This document shows, piece after piece, positions 30,488 through 41,024 of a DNA stretch of 64,000 nt. Position 1 is the first letter of the stretch, and each line of letters starts with the position of its first letter. The DNA comes from Bacteroides reticulotermitis JCM 10512 (GTDB lineage: Bacteria > Bacteroidota > Bacteroidia > Bacteroidales > Bacteroidaceae): NCBI RefSeq assembly GCF_000517545.1, contig NZ_BAIV01000023.1, forward strand, positions 1 through 64,000, in the 5' to 3' direction. A program made the position numbers and the translations under genes. The notes beneath the pieces were generated by a model, which was not told the DNA's origin, ran no database searches, and worked only from the letters and a program-made list of their open reading frames with translations.

Positions 30488-31444
30488 ATGAAACTAAAAT
30501 ACGCTATAGGAATAGATCTTGGCGGTACCTCTGTGAAATACGCCCTTATTGATAGTGAAGGCGTGTTTCACTACCAGGCACAGTTACCGTCGAAAGCCGA
30601 TATATCTGCTGAAGCAGTGATCGGCCAATTGGTTACAGCTTGTCAAGAAGTAAAGGCTTATGCCGACAGACAAGAACTTACCATTGAAGGAATCGGGCTG
30701 GGTACGCCGGGTATTGTAGACGAAACCAATCGCATTGTATTGGGAGGAGCCGAAAACATCGTAGGCTGGGAGAATCTAAAGCTGGCCGACCGCATCGAAT
30801 CGGAGACCGGGCTACCGGTGCAAATCGGAAACGATGCCAACCTGATGGGGCTGGGAGAGACTTTGTATGGTATTGCACAAGGAGCTCGCAATGTAGTGTT
30901 CCTCACCGTTGGCACAGGAATTGGTGGAGCGGTAGTTATTGAAGGCAAGCTTTTTAATGGTTTTGCCAACCGAGGTACCGAACTGGGACACGTCCCCTTA
31001 ATTGCCAATGGAGAACCTTGCGCATGCGGTTCGGTGGGATGCCTCGAACAGTATGCCTCTACTTCTGCATTAGTTCGCCGTTTCAGTAAACGGGCAGCAG
31101 ATGCCGGTAGAACCTTCCCAGGAGAAGAAGTTAACGGAGAACTGATTGTCCGACTATATCACACAGGAGATCCGTTAGCGGTTGAATCGTTGGAAGAGCA
31201 TTGCGACTTTCTGGGACACGGCATTGCCGGAGTTATCAACACCTTCAGTCCGCAGAAGGTCGTTATCGGTGGAGGTTTATCGGAAGCCGGAGACTTTTAC
31301 ATTCAAAAAGTCAGCGAGAAGGCATTTCGTTATGCCATGTCCGATTGCGCCGTAAATACCCAAATCGTAGCTGCCTCCTTAGGCAATAAAGCCGGTTCTA
31401 TAGGAGCAGCTTGCTTGGTCTGGGATTTAAAGCAATCCAACTAA
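30488..31444 (+). CDS. ROK-family sugar kinase
   Basis: Cytoplasmic kinase of 318 aa. AIGIDLGGTSVKYALID is the phosphate-1 loop, VGTGIGGAVV phosphate-2, and the ROK zinc site is visible as GHVPLIANGEPCACGSVGCLEQYAS (one His and three Cys). VVIGGGLSEAG is the adenosine motif. The start at 30488 is chosen because it follows the previous stop by 4 nt and begins directly at the kinase fold; the longer frame would overlap the upstream gene by 86 nt. In this locus it would phosphorylate a monosaccharide from heparan breakdown, such as GlcNAc or glucosamine, in line with BT4654. Exact sugar not determined. Confidence 0.9.
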   Translation: MKLKYAIGIDLGGTSVKYALIDSEGVFHYQAQLPSKADISAEAVIGQLVTACQEVKAYADRQELTIEGIGLGTPGIVDETNRIVLGGAENIVGWENLKLADRIESETGLPVQIGNDANLMGLGETLYGIAQGARNVVFLTVGTGIGGAVVIEGKLFNGFANRGTELGHVPLIANGEPCACGSVGCLEQYASTSALVRRFSKRAADAGRTFPGEEVNGELIVRLYHTGDPLAVESLEEHCDFLGHGIAGVINTFSPQKVVIGGGLSEAGDFYIQKVSEKAFRYAMSDCAVNTQIVAASLGNKAGSIGAACLVWDLKQSN

Positions 31445-31480
31445 AACGGTAGGCCAAACACCCCCTTAAAACTTAAAAGC

Positions 31481-34089
31481 ATGAAACACTTAATACTTCT
31501 TTTATCGTTTTTACTTCCTTATCAGGCGTACGCTCAAGAAAGTATCTTGCGTATAACTCACCCCACCCTGATGCATGAAGTTAGAAAAACTCCGTCTCCG
31601 CTCGACGGGCAGACTATTACCATGAACCCTCCCCGATTCATGTGGCCGGATAAATATCCGCATTTAGGCAGGTCCTTGATGGAATCGAAGAAGAAGATTT
31701 CAAGCCGGAAGTGACTTATCGCATCCGCATATCACGTGATCCGAAGTTCAAATCCAACGTGATTACCGCCGAACGTAAATGGGCTTTTTTCAATCCTCAC
31801 CAGGTATTCGAAAAAGGCAAATGGTATTGGCAACATGCCTATGTAAATAAAAGCGGAAAGGAAGAGTGGTCGCCTGTCTATTACTTTTATATATATGAGA
31901 CCACCCATGTGTTCAATCCGCCCGCGCTTGATGAACTCTTATCGAAACTTCCTCAGACTCATCCACGTATCTTGCTGGATGCCAAAGATTGGGAACAGAT
32001 CATCCAGCGAAATAAGAACAATCCGGAAGCATGGGGTTATAGGGTCAGGGCTGATAAATGTCTCTCCCACCCTCTCAAGCATTTGCAAGAGGAGATTGAT
32101 ACGACCGAAGTTGTCAAACTTACAAACATCGTTCAATACCGGTCGGCGCTGATTCGCGAAAGCCGGAAGATTGTAGACCGGGAAGAAGCGAATATCGAAG
32201 CCATCGTACGGGCTTACCTACTGACTAAAGATACGAAGTATTATCGGGAAGGGATGAAACGGCTGACGGAGATCTTATCTTGGAAAGATAGCAAATATTT
32301 TGCCGGCGACTTCAATCTCTCCACCATTCTTTCCATGAGTACTTCCGCCTATGATGGTTTTTATCACCTGTTGAAGCCTGCCGAGAAAGAACTGTTGCTG
32401 AAATGTATTCGCGATAATGGAAGCAAATTCTTCCACGAGTATGTCAATCATCTCGAAAACCGGATAGCCGACAATCATGTTTGGCAAATGACCTTCCGCA
32501 TCTTGAACATGGCGGCATTTGCTACATACGGCGAAATACCGGAGGCTGCCACATGGGTTGACTATTGCTACAACGAATGGGTATCTCGTTTACCGGGACT
32601 TAACGCAGATGGCGGATGGCACAACGGAGATTCCTATTTTCATGTACATATTCGTACCTTAATTGAAGTGCCTGCCTTCTATTCTCGCGTCAGTGGTTTC
32701 GATTTCTTTGCCGACCCTTGGTATAACAAGAACGCGCTTTATGTGATTTACCATCAGCCTCCTTTCTCTAAATCGGCAGGACATGGCAACTCGCATGAAA
32801 CGAAGAAGAAGCCAAACGGTACTCGAGTAGGCTATGCGGATGCGTTGGCGCGTGAGTGCAATAATCCGTGGGCAGCCGCTTACGTACGTACCATTCAGGA
32901 ACGCGAGCCCAACATCATGCAAACAACTTTCTTGGGAAAATCCGGTGATCTGACTTGGTATCGCTGTACGACTAACAAACCGTTCCCAACCGAACAACGT
33001 TCGCTGGCTGAACTACCTTCTACCAAAGTCTTCAACGAAACCGGCGTTGCTACCATGCATACCGCTCTAGGCAACATCGAAAAGAACGCCATGCTCTCTT
33101 TCCGTTCCAGCCCATACGGATCGACGTCCCATGCACTTGCCAACCAGAACTCATTCAACACCTTCTATGGAGGTAAGGAAATTTTCTATAGCAGTGGGCA
33201 TCGCACCGGCTTTACCGATGATCATTGCATGTACGCATACAGAAACACCCGTGCGCACAACTCGATCTTAGTAAACGGTATGACGCAAAAGATTGGCACG
33301 GAAGGCTACGGTTGGATTCCGCGTCGGTATGAAGGTGAAAACATTTCGTACATGGTGGGCGATGCGTCCAATGCATACGGAAAGGTTACCTCTACTATCT
33401 GGTTGAAACGGGGAAAATACTCCGGCACGGAATACACGCCTGAAAAAGGTTGGGCCAAGAACAAAGTCGACTTCTTCCGCCGACATATCATCCAACTGGG
33501 AAGTACGGGACTGTATGTCATTTATGATGAACTGAAAGGAAAAAAACCGGTAAAATGGAGCTACCTTCTCCATACGGTAGAACTACCGATGGAAGTGAAA
33601 GAAAGCATGCAAGAAGTAACTGTAACCGGTAGAAACAAAGCCGGAGGAACTTCTGTGGCTCATCTCTATTGTTCTGCCCAAACTGAGCAGGCAGTAGTCG
33701 ATACCTTCTTTTGCGAGCCTACCAATTGGAAGAATGTAACTAATGCACAGGGTAAAGCGGTGAAGTACCCCAATCACTGGCATTTTTCCTCCACAACAAC
33801 TCCTTGTAAGACAGCTCGTTTCTTAACGATTATGGATACACACGGGAAAAACCGTTCCGATATGCAGGTAGTCCGCCAAGGAGACCGTTTTACAGTCGGT
33901 GACTGGACCATTTCCTGTAACCTATCGGATAAAGGAGAGTCCGCAATCCATGTGACTGATAAAACCGGAAAAGCATCGGTAAGCTATGATGCCGGAAAAC
34001 AGGAAGGTAGAACGCAAGTTACGGACTTTGTGAAAGGAAAACAAGTTGAAAAGACGTTGGCAGACTACCTACCGGACTTTGAGATATAA
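31481..34089 (+). pseudogene. PL15-like heparinase II/III exolyase (DUF4962), frameshifted as read
   Basis: Periplasmic lyase of about 869 aa after repair. Signal peptide ends AYAQ. N-terminal DUF4962-like domain (ITMNPPRFMWPDKYPHLG), then an alpha/alpha toroid with RIADNHVWQMTFRIL, ADGGWHNGDSYFHVH and a C-terminal sandwich with YRNTRAHNSILVNG. The frame is lost at about 31671: TTAGGCAGGTCC should read TTAGGCCAGGTCC (LGQVLDGIEEED), the GC-to-GCC pattern. The order after the ROK kinase and the domain content match BT4652, which releases terminal unsaturated units from heparan oligosaccharides. Last gene of the locus. Confidence 0.87.
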
Positions 34090-34123
34090 CTCAGAATCAC
34101 CTAGTAAAGTGAATAAACGATAA

Positions 34124-34165
34124 ACAGCCAGGGCTTCATTAATTGATTAATGAGGTCCTGGCTGT
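34124..34165 (+). terminator. Terminator of the glycosaminoglycan locus
   Basis: 18-bp near-perfect inverted repeat (ACAGCCAGG... / ...CCTGGCTGT, two mismatches) with a 6-nt loop, followed by a TC-rich tail, 34 nt after the last stop. Confidence 0.75.
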
Positions 34166-34279
34166 TCTCTCTCATAGAAGTTGTTTTGTGGTAAGTAAGT
34201 AGCGTAGGTTGCAAGTTGATCAAGCCTTATTGAATAATGTTCAACCTAGCCATATAGCAAGTGAGGGAAAAAATAGAGT

Positions 34280-35020
34280 CTAGACTATAAAATAGACTCC
34301 TTCTTTTGTCTTCTCAGCATCGAAAGAATATAGAATCGGTGGATTGTACGTACTATTACTTTGAATCTCCTCCAATTGAATAATGTAACCGGTAGCCAAA
34401 ACCTTACGCTGAAAGTTACGTCTGTCGATTTCTTTATCCAGAAATATCTCATAGATTCTGCGTAAGTCACTCATCTTAAATTTTTCAGGAAGCAATTCGC
34501 AGCCAATCGGAACAATGGGCAATGTCTCCCGAATCGTATTAAGTGCTGTCTTTATAATATTATTATGGTCGGAGTAGAGAGGAGGAAGGTCGTTTACATC
34601 AAACCATTTCATCACTTCCGACTCTTTTTTAATACACTGAACATCCTCGTATTTAACAAGAGCATAATAGCCCATACTGATGAAACGTTGCATAAACCAC
34701 TCAGCTTCCTGCAAACCATCAGCCATTTTGTTGCCATATTCCAGATTTTGCTCCATCACCGTTCGGCTCGGTTCCGCAAACAGATGAAACTGTTTCAGGT
34801 AAATTCCGGTCAACCCCGTACGTGTTTGCAAAATACGAAAGGCCGCCTCATCTGCACTTTCCGACTTCCGCATAAATCCACCCGGCAGTTGCCAATAGTT
34901 ACTCACATCAAATTTGTTAAGCAATACACGTATCTTCTTCTTATAATAACATAAGATTACGCAATCAATAGAAAAACCCGGATGCAGTTCCCCTACATCA
35001 CCTAACATATACTTATCCAT
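34280..35020 (-). CDS. NUDIX-domain transcriptional regulator (NrtR/AraR-like)
   Basis: A 246-aa protein with an N-terminal NUDIX-like fold and C-terminal winged helix, the layout of NUDIX-related sugar regulators. The NUDIX region has WQLPGGFMRKSESADEAA followed by LQTRTGLTG; the catalytic REUXEEXGU box is degraded (E to A/T changes), so it likely binds a ligand rather than hydrolysing one. The DNA-binding part spans about residues 165-240 (FKMSDLRRIYEIFLDKEIDRRNFQRKV). The start at 35020 is preferred to an ATG 129 nt further upstream because it has an AAGAGG ribosome site and begins in the family's usual place. It is divergent from the GH3 operon and has three matching operators in the shared region, so it probably controls itself and that operon. 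Confidence 0.85.
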   Translation of the reverse strand: MDKYMLGDVGELHPGFSIDCVILCYYKKKIRVLLNKFDVSNYWQLPGGFMRKSESADEAAFRILQTRTGLTGIYLKQFHLFAEPSRTVMEQNLEYGNKMADGLQEAEWFMQRFISMGYYALVKYEDVQCIKKESEVMKWFDVNDLPPLYSDHNNIIKTALNTIRETLPIVPIGCELLPEKFKMSDLRRIYEIFLDKEIDRRNFQRKVLATGYIIQLEEIQSNSTYNPPILYSFDAEKTKEGVYFIV

Positions 35021-35077
35021 ATCCTCTTTACTTATTTTAAAAACCCATACGATATCGTATGATTCATTAATCGGGAA

Positions 35078-35085
35078 CAAAAATA
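35078..35085 (-). promoter_or_regulatory. Putative -7 box for the NUDIX regulator
   Basis: Read on the minus strand it is TATTTTTG (TAnnTTTG). A TTTG lies 23 bp further upstream (35109-35112 on the plus strand as CAAA), just before the first 17-bp operator. Confidence 0.45.
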
Positions 35086-35114
35086 ATAAAAGAAACGATA
35101 CTAGCCTACAAAAC

Positions 35115-35131
35115 TGCGTTATTAGTACGCA
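35115..35131. promoter_or_regulatory. Operator 1, TGCGT-N7-ACGCA
   Basis: TGCGTTATTAGTACGCA: inverted TGCGT/ACGCA with a 7-bp spacer. It lies just behind the -33 of the NUDIX gene promoter, a position suited to autoregulation. Two more copies of identical format follow. Confidence 0.75.
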
Positions 35132-35152
35132 CTTTATGTTATATAGCATATA

Positions 35153-35169
35153 TGCGTACTTTTAACGCA
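35153..35169. promoter_or_regulatory. Operator 2, TGCGT-N7-ACGCA
   Basis: TGCGTACTTTTAACGCA, same arms and same spacer length as operators 1 and 3, start 38 bp after operator 1. It is upstream of the GH3 promoter -33 region. Confidence 0.75.
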
Positions 35170-35198
35170 GAAATACTTTTTAATCTGAAAACAAGCCG

Positions 35199-35206
35199 TA
35201 TATTTG
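35199..35206 (+). promoter_or_regulatory. -7 promoter box of the GH3 operon
   Basis: TATATTTG is an exact TAnnTTTG match; its last two bases are the first two of operator 3, so a bound regulator would block RNA polymerase. The start site would be near 35213, giving a leader of about 200 nt before the GH3 gene. Confidence 0.65.
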
Positions 35207-35221
35207 CGTCAAGTTAACGCA
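35205..35221. promoter_or_regulatory. Operator 3, TGCGT-N7-ACGCA, overlapping the GH3 promoter
   Basis: TGCGTCAAGTTAACGCA, 52 bp after operator 2. It covers the expected transcription start of the GH3 operon, which implies repression relieved by a ligand. Confidence 0.78.
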
Positions 35222-35414
35222 GAAACAAGAAGGCATAAGAATTTAAGCTTCGTAGGATGAATACTAAAAACTTAAAACAAATATCGATATTATATTGGAG
35301 GCATACGCGAAAAGTTGATGCCGTAAGCGCACGGTTTGTTGTCGACAGACTACAAATTAATCTCTCACTCAAATAAATTAAACGATTACTCTACGCTAAG
35401 ACATTCTATCAATT

Positions 35415-37739
35415 ATGAAAAAGGAATTAATATTATCATTCACGTTACTTGCGGCAAGCAGCAGCTATGCTCAGGTTCAAACTAACTATCAGACAATTCA
35501 GAATCCCGATGGAGCAACACTCGGTTACTCACCCGCATCAGGTGTAAAAATACTAACTGTAGACGGACTAAAATTCAAAGATCTGAATAAAAACGGCAAA
35601 CTGGATAAATACGAAGATTGGCGCCTCCCGATAGAGGAACGAGCGAAAGACTTAGCCGAAAAAATGTCGGTGGAACAAATTGCAGGGTTAATGCTATACA
35701 GCATTCACCAATCAATCCCATCCGCGGAGACCGGATTTACCGCCGGAACGTACAACGGCAAACCATTTTCAGCAAGTGGAGCCAACCCATGGGAATTGAC
35801 GGATGCACAAAAAGCCTTTTTAAAAGATGACAATCTGCGCCATATCTTAATCACTTCGGTACAAAGTCCGGAAGTGGCAGCAGCTTGGAATAATGAAATG
35901 CAAGCATTCGTAGAAGGTATTGGCTTAGGCATACCGGGAAACAACAGCTCCGACCCTCGACATACCGGACAAGATACGGGAACAAAAGCTGAGTTCAATG
36001 CCGGCGCAGGCGGTAAGATTTCAATTTGGCCGGATGGCTTGGGATTAGCAGCTACATTCGATCCGACTATTGTTCAACAATTCGGAAAGATTGCCGCACA
36101 GGAATATCGTGCGTTGGGAATCTCTACCGCACTTTCACCGCAAATTGATTTAGGAACAGAACCTCGTTGGTACCGTATATCCATGACATTTGGCGAAAGC
36201 CCTCAACTGACTACCGACATGGGACGTGCCTATATCGATGGTTTCCAAACCTCCTATGGACAAGACGAGATTAAGGATGGTTGGGGCTACAAAAGTGTCA
36301 ACGCCATGGTGAAGCACTGGCCGGGCGGCGGTGCTGAAGAAGGTGGACGCGATGGACACTGGGCATTCGGTAAGTTTGCCGTATTCCCCGGTAATAACCT
36401 AGAGTCGCATATCAAGCCTTTCACCGAAGGAGCATTTAAACTATCCGGCAAGACCGGTATGGCTTCGGCCGTCATGCCTTATTATACGATTACGTACAAT
36501 CAGGCTAAAGACGGAACGAATCTGGCTAATGGATTCAGCAAATACATTATCACCGATTTACTCAGGGAGAAATACGGCTATGACGGAGTGGTATGTACCG
36601 ACTGGTTGATTACCGGAAACGAAGGAGTTACTCCCGATGATTTTAAAGGAAAGCCATGGGGCGTAGAAGATAAAACCGAAGCGGAAAGACACTACATTGC
36701 ATTAATGGCAGGCGTAGACCAATTCGGAGGTAACAATGTGATGGAGCCGATTATCGAAGCCTATCAAATGGGAATCAAGACACATGGTAAGAAGTTCATG
36801 AGAAACCGTTTTGAACAATCCGCCGTACGTCTTTTGAAGAATATCTTCCGATTGGGATTATTTGAGAATCCGTATTTAGATCCTCAAGAGAGTGCCAACG
36901 TGGTAGGCAACCCTGATTTTATGCAAGCAGGATACAATGCGCAATTAAAATCAATCGTTCTACTCAAAAATAAAGAGCAGATTCTTCCGATTCGGGAGAA
37001 GAAAACAGTCTATATCCCGAAAAACTATTATCCGGCTGTAAAGGATTGGTGGGGACTTTGGTCTGAGCCATCGTTAGAATATCCGGTTGACATGGAATTG
37101 GTGAAGCGATATTATAATGTAACCGAGAATCCTCAGGAAGCAGACTTCTCAATCGTATTCGTATCGAGTCCGTACAGCAACAATGACGGAGGTGGCTATG
37201 ATATAAGCGATCGCCAAAGCGGAGGAAACGGCTATGTACCCATCTCATTGCAATACAATACGTATACAGCAGTAGACGCTCGCGAAAATAGTATCGCTGC
37301 GGGAGATCCGGTAATCGATCCGACTATAACCAATCGCTCCTACAAAGGAAAGAGCGTGAATGTATCCAATGCGGCAGATTTAAGCACGATTCTAACAACC
37401 CGGTCACAAATGGGTAGCAAACCCGTCATCGTAGTAGTAAACCTTGCCCGTCCCATGGTATTTCACGAATTCGAAAGTAAAGCAGACGGTATTATTGCCC
37501 GTTTCGGTATTAGCGAGCAAGCCGTATTGGATGTTGTTTCCGGCAAGTTCGAACCCTCCGGACTGCTTCCGCTACAAATGCCGGCTAATATGTCGACCGT
37601 AGAAAAACAGTTGGAAGATGTCCCGTTTGATATGGAATGCCACCAAGACAGCGAAGGAAATAGCTATGACTTCGGTTTTGGCTTGAATTGGAAAGGTGTA
37701 ATAAAAGACACCCGCACTCAGAAATACACAAAGAATTAA
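35415..37739 (+). CDS. GH3-family exo-beta-glycosidase
   Basis: Secreted 774-aa enzyme (signal peptide ends SSYAQ). Near residue 57 there is an EF-hand-like DLNKNGKLDKYEDWR, common at the front of Bacteroides GH3 enzymes. The catalytic TIM barrel shows AAEYRALGI-like and KHWPGGGAEEGGRDGHW segments and the nucleophile Asp in VVCTDWLITG. The alpha/beta sandwich domain follows (SIVLLKNKEQILPI). The C-terminal QLEDVPFDMECHQDSEGNSYDFGFGLNW is the usual GH3 ending, without a fibronectin domain. First gene of an operon with an outer-membrane receptor and two secreted phosphatases, controlled by the NUDIX regulator. Sugar specificity (glucose, xylose, GlcNAc) cannot be told. Confidence 0.9.
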   Translation: MKKELILSFTLLAASSSYAQVQTNYQTIQNPDGATLGYSPASGVKILTVDGLKFKDLNKNGKLDKYEDWRLPIEERAKDLAEKMSVEQIAGLMLYSIHQSIPSAETGFTAGTYNGKPFSASGANPWELTDAQKAFLKDDNLRHILITSVQSPEVAAAWNNEMQAFVEGIGLGIPGNNSSDPRHTGQDTGTKAEFNAGAGGKISIWPDGLGLAATFDPTIVQQFGKIAAQEYRALGISTALSPQIDLGTEPRWYRISMTFGESPQLTTDMGRAYIDGFQTSYGQDEIKDGWGYKSVNAMVKHWPGGGAEEGGRDGHWAFGKFAVFPGNNLESHIKPFTEGAFKLSGKTGMASAVMPYYTITYNQAKDGTNLANGFSKYIITDLLREKYGYDGVVCTDWLITGNEGVTPDDFKGKPWGVEDKTEAERHYIALMAGVDQFGGNNVMEPIIEAYQMGIKTHGKKFMRNRFEQSAVRLLKNIFRLGLFENPYLDPQESANVVGNPDFMQAGYNAQLKSIVLLKNKEQILPIREKKTVYIPKNYYPAVKDWWGLWSEPSLEYPVDMELVKRYYNVTENPQEADFSIVFVSSPYSNNDGGGYDISDRQSGGNGYVPISLQYNTYTAVDARENSIAAGDPVIDPTITNRSYKGKSVNVSNAADLSTILTTRSQMGSKPVIVVVNLARPMVFHEFESKADGIIARFGISEQAVLDVVSGKFEPSGLLPLQMPANMSTVEKQLEDVPFDMECHQDSEGNSYDFGFGLNWKGVIKDTRTQKYTKN

Positions 37740-37764
37740 TCCTTATTATAATCTAATTAAAACC

Positions 37765-40124
37765 ATGAAAAGAAAGTATTATTCACGGGCATTGCTAGTA
37801 GCGGCCCTCGCAGCAAGCACGAGTTCTTGGCACCTTAACGCCCAAACTACTCACCGAAAAGCGGCATCCGACTCAGTGAAAGTGGCTAATCCGAAAGCAG
37901 GAGAAACAGCCAATGTTATGTTGAACGCTTCCTCTGACAGCGGTCCTCGTGTAGTTAACATCGGCCTGCCCGCTAGTGTGGGAGGTACAGTGATTCTGGA
38001 AAACGGCCTACCCGTAACCTATGACTATATGGGGCAGATGCCTACTTTACTTTGGCGTCAGGACAATGGCATAGCCAAGTTCGGCGTACTGAATATCACC
38101 GAAACAGCTCTATTGGCCAGCGACGTAGGCGTTTCTGTCAGCACCTGGACAAACAGAGGGACAGATAAGACGAAAGGTACCGTAAGTTTTACCACCAATT
38201 CTTTTGGTTTACTACGCGGAGATGTCGGTATCAGCGGTCCGCTGAAGAACAATTGGTTTTATTCGGCAAGTGCTTTTATTAATATGGATCCGGGCACGTT
38301 CCGATCGAACATCTCAACTTTCTTGGATAAGACTCAGATATATAAAGGAGTTATCAACAAGAAGTATAACCGGGGACAGATTGGTGTCCAATACAAATAT
38401 GCGTATAGCGAAGGGATTTCTACGAAGCAAAGTCCGTACATCTATCACCAAGACGGAACAGTGGACAAAGTAGACGGATTCAAAATCGGACGCGACTCGT
38501 ATCTAGAGCAGTCGGGAATGATTCACACGATTGATCGCTAACGGGTAAAAACGTTTCGTGGGATGCCATGCAAGACGCTGCCAGCATCTCGCACGTAATC
38601 GACTTGATGGGTGATCACCGCTTTAAAAACAATATGAAGTTGGATTATACACTCCGTTATCATTATGCAAACTCAGGTATGTACAACCCATATCTTTCGA
38701 ACATCAGTACGGCTTCTAAGGTAGGAGACAATCCGAAGACAGGCGACAAACGTTATTATTACGCCGACAATCCCGACGCTCCTTACACCGGGCTTGTACA
38801 AAACGGTATGATGATTTTCGCTCCTCAATCGGTAAAGAACACGTTGATGGCTCGCATCGAGTTAAGCAAAAAGACGAAGAAGCATCATTGGATGGTGGGA
38901 TTCCACAATTGGTATTACAATGCTGATAAAGCCAATATGGCAACCTACAGCTACCAGTTTGAAGTAGCTCCGAATCCGAAAGCACTGATTTATGAACAAT
39001 ACGGAGAAACACTGGATGCAAATGGAAATGGCACGGGAAACTACGAATGGAAAAAGATTACAGACGCCAATGGCAACCGTAACCACAATAAATCCGTGCA
39101 ATACTACAATGGAATCGATAACAAGATGGCCCTAGTGGGAACAGAGAAATGGACAATAACGGACAAACTTTCGTTGGACTTAGGCGCACGCCTTGAGTGG
39201 CAGCGGATCGACGGTGATTGGTACTCGGAAGCGGACAGACAGGCCGGAGCTACAAACTGGGTATCGGGCAATACTACATCCGTTAAGAAAGACTGGTTTA
39301 ACGTTACCGGTACAGCCAGTGCGATGTATAAAGCATTCCCTAACTTGGGAACCGAAACCCGTCCTATCAACCTCGGCTTCCTGGCAGACTTGATGTACAT
39401 ACAGCAGGCAGGCAAACTGAGCATGTATGCAGGTGCCGATGATCCGGGCATTGAGAAATGTGAAATCCCCGGCTTCTCGTTCGGAGTCTATTTCAATCAT
39501 CCGATGATAAATGTTGTGTCTAAAGTAACCAAGATCAAACGTACGAACTTCAAGAACAACTCTACATTCAATAAGAAAGAGGCCGACGGTTCCACAACAA
39601 CCGAGAAACAAACGATTAGCTATGACGTCAACACACTTGGTTGGACCACCGATGTTTTATTCAAGCCGTTCAAAGGATTTGAATTACATGCCCTGCTAAC
39701 GCTCCAGAATCCAAAATATGAGAACTACGAGTTCGAGGTATTCGGACAACAATACAGCAACAGCGGTAACGTAGCACGCAGCGTCTCGAAAACCCTGATC
39801 GAAATCGATCCCAGCTACTCTTGGGGAAAGTTCAAGATATGGGCCAGTGCACGTTACTTCAGCAAAGAATACGCGAACTACCCCAACACATTGACATTTG
39901 CCGGACGTTGGGAAACATTTGCGGGCTTGAATTACAGATATGATAAGAACATCGATTTCTCAATCAGTGCCGTCAACCTACTGAATCAGAGCGGAGCGCA
40001 AGGTTCTATTTCCGGAACCAATACAACCACTGCTCAAGAAGCCGTAGCATTATACGATCAACCGTTAGTGGGAACCTACATTCGTCCGTTTACCATTGAA
40101 TTTAAAACCAGAATCCGATTCTGA
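37765..40124 (+). pseudogene. TonB-dependent receptor-like outer-membrane protein without SusD partner, frameshifted as read
   Basis: About 786 aa after repair. Signal peptide ends WHLNAQ. A short plug-like region (PASVGGTVILENGLPVTYDYMG) is followed by a long run of beta-strand repeats and an aromatic C-terminal strand (TIEFKTRIRF), as in TonB-dependent receptors. There is no carboxypeptidase-like N-terminal domain and no susD neighbour, which differs from the SusC at 13191. The frame breaks at about 38538: ATTGATCGCTAACGGG should read GATCGCCTAACGGG (DRLTGKNVSW), again GC to GCC. It is 25 nt after GH3 and 5 nt before the EEP gene. The imported compound may be a small phosphorylated glycoside, by inference from neighbours. 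Confidence 0.82.
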
Positions 40125-40129
40125 TAACT

Positions 40130-41014
40130 ATGAAAAAGATCATCAGCCAACTATTCAGTCTAATAGTCGTTTGCGCCCTAGCCATGGGTGCAAACGCACA
40201 GGAACGAACATTGAAGCTCATCAGCTACAATGTGTATTGGGGCATGAAACAAGATACAACTGCCCATAAAACTCAGTTTGCTCAATGGTTCAAGGAACAA
40301 AACCCCGACATTGTAGCCCTACAGGAAGTGAACGGATTTACCCAGCAACAGATTCAGGAGTTTGCCGAAAGCTACGGTCACCCCTATGCCATCATAGTCA
40401 GAGAACCTGCCGCCGATGGAGCAATCAGTTTTCCGGTAGCCCTCACATCCAAATATCCCATTGTGAATGTCCGTCGGGTAGTAGACAATATGATACACGG
40501 CCTAATCGTTGCCGAAATAGAAGGCCATCATTTCATGGTTACCCACTTCCATCCATTCTCGGCTGTAAAGAGAGGACACGAAATCGACTTGGTTCTAGCC
40601 ACAGCATCCTCCGGTTCCCCGCAGGAGAAATGGTTGCTGATGGGAGATCTGAATTCCGTCTCTCCGCTGGATAAGAGTGAATACGACAACGGACTGGTAC
40701 TAAACCATATCCGCCAAGACATGAAAAAGAAGCCGCACAATCAGAATCTGATAAACAATGAACTAGACTACAATGTCCAGCAAAAGGTACTTGACGCTGG
40801 TTTCATAGATGCTTTTAAAAAGTTTCATCCGGCATTCGAAGCCTCAGCACCGACAAAGCTGTTTTATGACCAGTCGAAGTTTCCCTTGCGGTATGATTAT
40901 CTGTATGTCAATTCAGCCATGCAAAATGACTTGGTGAAATGTGATATCATTAAAGATGCCTTTACCGATATATATTCGGATCATTATCCGGTTGTACTAT
41001 TATTCAAGAAATAA
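40130..41014 (+). CDS. Exported endonuclease/exonuclease/phosphatase (EEP) family protein
   Basis: Periplasmic phosphoesterase of 294 aa with signal peptide ending GANAQ. All EEP landmarks are present in order: LISYNVYWG, LQEVNG (metal-binding Glu), THFHP, GDLNSVSP, RYDYLYVN and SDHYPVV (catalytic Asp-His). A DNase role is unlikely for an exported protein in a sugar operon; members of the fold also include inositol-polyphosphate phosphatases and sphingomyelinases, so a phosphomono- or diester on a glycoconjugate is a reasonable substrate. It overlaps nothing and is followed after 10 nt by a second phosphatase. Confidence 0.85.
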   Translation: MKKIISQLFSLIVVCALAMGANAQERTLKLISYNVYWGMKQDTTAHKTQFAQWFKEQNPDIVALQEVNGFTQQQIQEFAESYGHPYAIIVREPAADGAISFPVALTSKYPIVNVRRVVDNMIHGLIVAEIEGHHFMVTHFHPFSAVKRGHEIDLVLATASSGSPQEKWLLMGDLNSVSPLDKSEYDNGLVLNHIRQDMKKKPHNQNLINNELDYNVQQKVLDAGFIDAFKKFHPAFEASAPTKLFYDQSKFPLRYDYLYVNSAMQNDLVKCDIIKDAFTDIYSDHYPVVLLFKK

Positions 41015-41024
41015 ATTAGATATT

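Noticed and set aside
40130..41014. DNA repair exonuclease role for the EEP protein
   Set aside because: A clear signal peptide and sugar-operon context argue against a cytosolic DNA role.
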